From: Synechococcus sp. CS-1332
GTDB taxonomy: Bacteria > Cyanobacteriota > Cyanobacteriia > PCC-6307 > Cyanobiaceae
Length of the DNA stretch: 64,000 nt
Assembly: GCF_025127995.1 (NCBI RefSeq)
Contig: NZ_JAHLYP010000050.1
Span: forward strand, 79,528 to 143,527
Reading direction: 5' to 3'
The notes below the pieces were generated by a model that saw only the letters and a list, made by a program, of their open reading frames with translations, was not told the origin of the DNA and did no database searches. The position numbers were made by a program, and so were the translations under genes. Below, one piece after another: positions 62,696-64,000 of the stretch (position 1 is the stretch's first letter; every line of letters begins with the position of its first letter).

Positions 62696-64000
62696 TCAGC
62701 CGGCGGCGCGTGCACTCAAGGCCCTGGCGGCCTCCTCCCGGTCATCGAAATGCACCTTGGTGGTGCCAAGGATCTGGTAGTCCTCGTGGCCCTTGCCGGC
62801 GATCAGCACCAGATCCTGCGGCGCCGCCGCCGCGATGGCGGCGGCGATGGCGGCGGCCCGGTCGCCCTCCACCACCAGCTCGGTGCCGGCGGGGATCCCG
62901 GCCACCACGTCGTCCAGGATTCGCTGCGGATCCTCGGTGCGGGGGTTGTCGGAGGTGACCACCACCGCATCGGCCAGGCGGGCGGCGATGGCCGCCATCT
63001 GGGGCCGCTTACTGCGGTCGCGGTCACCGCCGCAGCCGAACACGCAGATGAGTCGGCCATCGGTGAAGGGCCGGCAGGCCGCCAGGGCGTTCTCGAGGCC
63101 GTCGGGGGTGTGGGCGTAATCCACCAGCACCGCTGGCAGGGCTACGCCAGCCGGGCCGCCCACCCTCTCCATGCGTCCTGGCACGCCCCGGAAGCTGGCC
63201 AGGCCGTCGAGCAGCTGGGCCAGGGGCAGGCCCTGCTGCAAGAGGGCCCCCACCGCCTGCAGCAGGTTCATCAGATTGAAGCGACCCACCAGGGGCGAGC
63301 GGAACAGCCCCTCGCCTGATGGACTTTGCAGCCGGCCGCTCACCCCTTCGGCACCCATCACCAGATCACTGATGTGCAGCTCCACCGACGGATCCTCCAG
63401 GGAGCAGCGCCAGCAGGGGCCGGCCTCCCCCAGCCGCTCGGCCAGGCGGGCCCCCCAGGGATCGTCCACATTGACCACGGCACCGCCTTCGAGCAGCTCC
63501 TGGGCGAACAGCCGGGCCTTGGCCTCGAAGTAGGCCTGCATCGACGGGTGGTAGTCGAGGTGGTCCTGGGTGAGGTTGGTGAACACCGCCCCGGCGAAAC
63601 GGCAGCCAGCCACCCGCTGTTGATCGAGGGCGTGGGAGCTCACCTCCATGGCGGCGACAGCGCAGCCGGCCGCTGCCGCCTGGGCCAGATCGGCCTGCAG
63701 CAGATCGGCGAAGGCGGTGGTGTGGGTCGCGGTGGCGCTGTGACCGGGCCAGCGGTTCTGCAGGGTGCCGAACAGGGCCGCCGGCCGGCCGGCCGCGGTG
63801 GCCAGATGCTCGATCAGATAGGTGGTGGTGGTCTTGCCGTTCGTGCCGGTGACGCCGATCAGCGCCAGGCGCCCGCTGGGCTGGCCCCAGAACTCTGCCG
63901 CCAGAAGGCCGGCCCAGCGGGCCAGGGGCGGCTCCACCACCAGCACCGGATCGCCGGGGGCCGGGGGCCGGGCTGCGGCCGCCGCCGGCCCGATCACCGC
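62696..64000 (-). CDS. murE: UDP-MurNAc-tripeptide synthetase MurE (partial, N-terminus outside window)
   Basis: MurE adds the third amino acid, meso-diaminopimelate here, to the peptidoglycan precursor. The visible 434 residues include the ATP loop [20 protein letters not shown], the [14 protein letters not shown] segment, [20 protein letters not shown], and the substrate motif [15 protein letters not shown], where DNPR marks the diaminopimelate type. The C-terminus ends at 62696. The frame is open to the window edge, so the first part of the N-terminal domain lies outside. aqpZ lies 84 bp downstream on the same strand. Confidence 0.94.
   Translation of the reverse strand, partial: AVIGPAAAAARPPAPGDPVLVVEPPLARWAGLLAAEFWGQPSGRLALIGVTGTNGKTTTTYLIEHLATAAGRPAALFGTLQNRWPGHSATATHTTAFADLLQADLAQAAAAGCAVAAMEVSSHALDQQRVAGCRFAGAVFTNLTQDHLDYHPSMQAYFEAKARLFAQELLEGGAVVNVDDPWGARLAERLGEAGPCWRCSLEDPSVELHISDLVMGAEGVSGRLQSPSGEGLFRSPLVGRFNLMNLLQAVGALLQQGLPLAQLLDGLASFRGVPGRMERVGGPAGVALPAVLVDYAHTPDGLENALAACRPFTDGRLICVFGCGGDRDRSKRPQMAAIAARLADAVVVTSDNPRTEDPQRILDDVVAGIPAGTELVVEGDRAAAIAAAIAAAAPQDLVLIAGKGHEDYQILGTTKVHFDDREEAARALSARAAG

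Noticed and set aside
1..64000. CRISPR arrays, rRNA operons, tmRNA or RNase P RNA
   Set aside because: No regularly spaced repeats and no recognisable RNA cores were seen on either strand.

Overview
The window comes from a high-GC cyanobacterium, most likely of the Cyanobium / freshwater-to-marine Synechococcus group. The reasons are dense, very GC-rich coding with GTG starts and many 4-8 bp overlaps between genes, and typical cyanobacterial genes: Ycf46 AAA ATPase, long-form HPF (LrtA), Fe superoxide dismutase, DUF2808, DUF3122, DUF3611 and DUF177 proteins, an AroH-type chorismate mutase, and the rpmH-rnpA-PH protein-yidC run. No species is claimed. Most of the window is ordinary chromosomal core.

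Layout. 1-5.6 kb: a truncated membrane glycosyltransferase, ribF, a DUF3611 protein, surE, pheS, nadK. 5.6-8.3 kb: a winged-helix regulator with a degenerate receiver, a DUF192 lipoprotein, cbiET for cobalamin. 8.3-13.6 kb: an acyltransferase-3/SGNH surface-sugar enzyme, a GH116 glucosylceramidase-like hydrolase, a DUF3122 protein. 13.6-21.4 kb: ribD, DUF427, a Nif11-like orphan, an SRAP protein, ftsH, a GT39-like protein, argF, lexA.

21.5-24.5 kb is an accessory island next to tRNA-Ala(GGC). It is less GC-rich, carries four tiny stress-type genes (CsbD, DUF1328, an exported CsbD-like protein, an lmo0937-like membrane peptide), several strong hairpins and a broken IS3-type transposase gene. 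24.9-28.6 kb holds a sulfatase and its formylglycine-generating partner. 28.7-35.4 kb: a coiled-coil protein, two tandem MscS channels, lnt, a phasin-like protein, an exported FKBP, sodB. 35.5-37.5 kb is a decayed CBS-EAL c-di-GMP phosphodiesterase gene.

37.4-43.1 kb (minus strand) links lipoate and lipid metabolism: lipB, an acyl-CoA/ACP synthetase, a YlqD protein, the lipoyl E2 of pyruvate dehydrogenase, then queA. 43.2-49.9 kb (plus): hpf, deoC, recO, an MFS transporter, a GT4 glycosyltransferase, and a response regulator-histidine kinase pair. 49.9-54 kb (minus): an ArnT-like transferase, another glycosyltransferase, an EamA exporter. 54-60.5 kb (plus): sppA, aroH, DUF2808, rpmH, rnpA, a PH-domain protein, yidC, DUF177, ycf46. 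60.7-64 kb: a class V aminotransferase, aqpZ, and murE running off the end.

The most unusual points are the stress-gene and hairpin island, the CBS-EAL pseudogene with a C7 frameshift, and two membrane-protein genes whose N-termini can only be reached from a CTG overlapping the upstream stop codon. I did not find a clearly new multi-gene defence or biosynthetic system. All calls are from reading the sequence; no database search was run.
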